Shown: in pieces, positions 5,218 to 5,771 of the stretch
Layout: each line of letters opens with the position of its first letter
Position numbering within the stretch: position 1 is the first letter of the stretch
Origin: an uncultured Actinomycetes bacterium
Lineage (GTDB): Bacteria; Actinomycetota; Actinomycetes; S36-B12
Reading direction: 5' to 3'
DNA length: 5,771 bases
Assembly: GCA_913061025.1 (NCBI GenBank)
Contig: CAJXUJ010000085.1
Coordinates: 1 to 5,771, forward strand
Notes under the pieces: model-generated
What the model saw: the letters and a program-made list of their open reading frames with translations, nothing else
What the model was told of the DNA's origin: nothing
Databases searched by the model: none
Translations under genes and position numbers: made by a program

Positions 5218-5757
5218 CTAGGAGGCGCTCGCATCTAGTGCGTCGATCACCGTTTCGACTCGGGTGGCAAGCGATCCGTGGACCTGGACCAGGGGAATGT
5301 CGGTGAGGAGCGGAATGACCTGCGACTCCAGGATGCGGTCTGTCAGATCGCGAGCCTGCGGGCCGTCCCGGTGTTTGCCATCCGGTTGCCACGGGAGATC
5401 GGGAGCGCACCACACGATGAGGTCCGAGCTTTCGAGATCGTCGAGGGCCGACGGGAGCAGCTTCCGGTCGTCGAAGTACTGGATGCTGTAGACGGCCGTC
5501 ATCAACGGTGCCGGATCGCTCACCACCAGGTCCACGTCCTGTTGTAGAGCGGCGTGCACGGAGTCCTTTTGGCTGGTGAGAATTGCGCGCTGCTCATCCG
5601 CTGTGGGGGTGCGCCCAGCCCGGTCGACGAACTCGCGCAGTGCCTCCGGGACGACGAGTGCGGTGTGGCCGTCGGCTCGTCGTGCCTCGACGAGGGCCTG
5701 GGCGAGTGCGCTCTTGCCGGTGCACTCGCCCCCGATCAACATCACGCAGGAGGCCAT
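5218..5757 (-). CDS. NadR-like P-loop ATPase / nicotinamide riboside kinase-like protein
   Basis: The 179-residue protein opens with a Walker A loop, GGECTGKS (9-16), very like GGESSGKS of the NadR ribosylnicotinamide kinase domain. VVSDPAPLMT (78-87) supplies a Walker-B-like Asp81. LIVWCAPDLPWQPDGKHRD (113-131) followed by Arg136 matches the NadR signature of a hydrophobic strand, then PW, DG and lid arginines. It probably phosphorylates a nucleoside such as nicotinamide riboside in NAD salvage, but family members (AAA_28-type) vary in substrate. The length covers the kinase domain only: NadR's helix-turn-helix and NMN adenylyltransferase domains are absent. I chose the ATG at 5757; an in-frame TTG at 5763 is possible. 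No Shine-Dalgarno is visible in the 14 bases left upstream. The partner gene, perhaps a PnuC transporter, would lie beyond the edge and cannot be checked here. Confidence 0.8.
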   Translation of the reverse strand: MASCVMLIGGECTGKSALAQALVEARRADGHTALVVPEALREFVDRAGRTPTADEQRAILTSQKDSVHAALQQDVDLVVSDPAPLMTAVYSIQYFDDRKLLPSALDDLESSDLIVWCAPDLPWQPDGKHRDGPQARDLTDRILESQVIPLLTDIPLVQVHGSLATRVETVIDALDASAS

Positions 5758-5771
5758 GGGCAAGTATTGGA

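Noticed and set aside
5758..5771. AATACT at 5763-5768 (minus strand) as a leaderless -10 box for the NadR-like gene
   Set aside because: It does not fit TAnnnT, the gap to the ATG is only five bases, and the window ends too soon to see context.

Overview
The window looks like chromosomal DNA from a high-GC Actinomycetota, probably from the class Actinomycetes. I infer this from the GC-rich codon use, the class II (plant-type) DAHP synthase, the transmembrane PASTA kinase, and the order pfk - DAHP synthase - Ser/Thr kinase. From memory that order resembles Streptomyces, and Mycobacterium tuberculosis keeps pknL next to aroG. I cannot name a genus.

Layout: a glycerol-kinase-like FGGY kinase starts at 352 on the minus strand and runs off the left edge (1-352). 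It diverges from a phosphofructokinase (473-1498, +). A class II DAHP synthase (1519-2844, +) follows after 20 bases, then a small HNH-nuclease-family protein (2877-3245, +). These plus-strand genes converge, with only 10 bases between coding ends, on a PknB/PknL-type kinase with four PASTA domains (3256-5166, -). Upstream of the kinase, on the same strand, is a NadR-like P-loop nucleotide kinase (5218-5757, -) close to the right edge. The DNA is densely coding; the longest gene-free stretch is the 120-base divergent spacer at 353-472.

Function: the left half is central metabolism. The phosphofructokinase has Asp104 and Lys124, the pair expected of a pyrophosphate-dependent, reversible enzyme. 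Such an enzyme could run toward fructose 6-phosphate when carbon enters as glycerol through the neighbouring kinase. DAHP synthase then takes phosphoenolpyruvate and erythrose 4-phosphate into aromatic synthesis. The right half is signalling (a membrane kinase that probably senses peptidoglycan) and probable NAD-precursor salvage.

The most interesting non-coding signals are a shared start architecture in three genes (a TAnnnT -10 box 6-7 bases before the start codon and no Shine-Dalgarno, suggesting leaderless mRNAs) and a perfect 16-bp palindrome just upstream of the kinase promoter. I found no CRISPR array, transposon, tRNA or rRNA, and no convincing previously undescribed multi-gene system.
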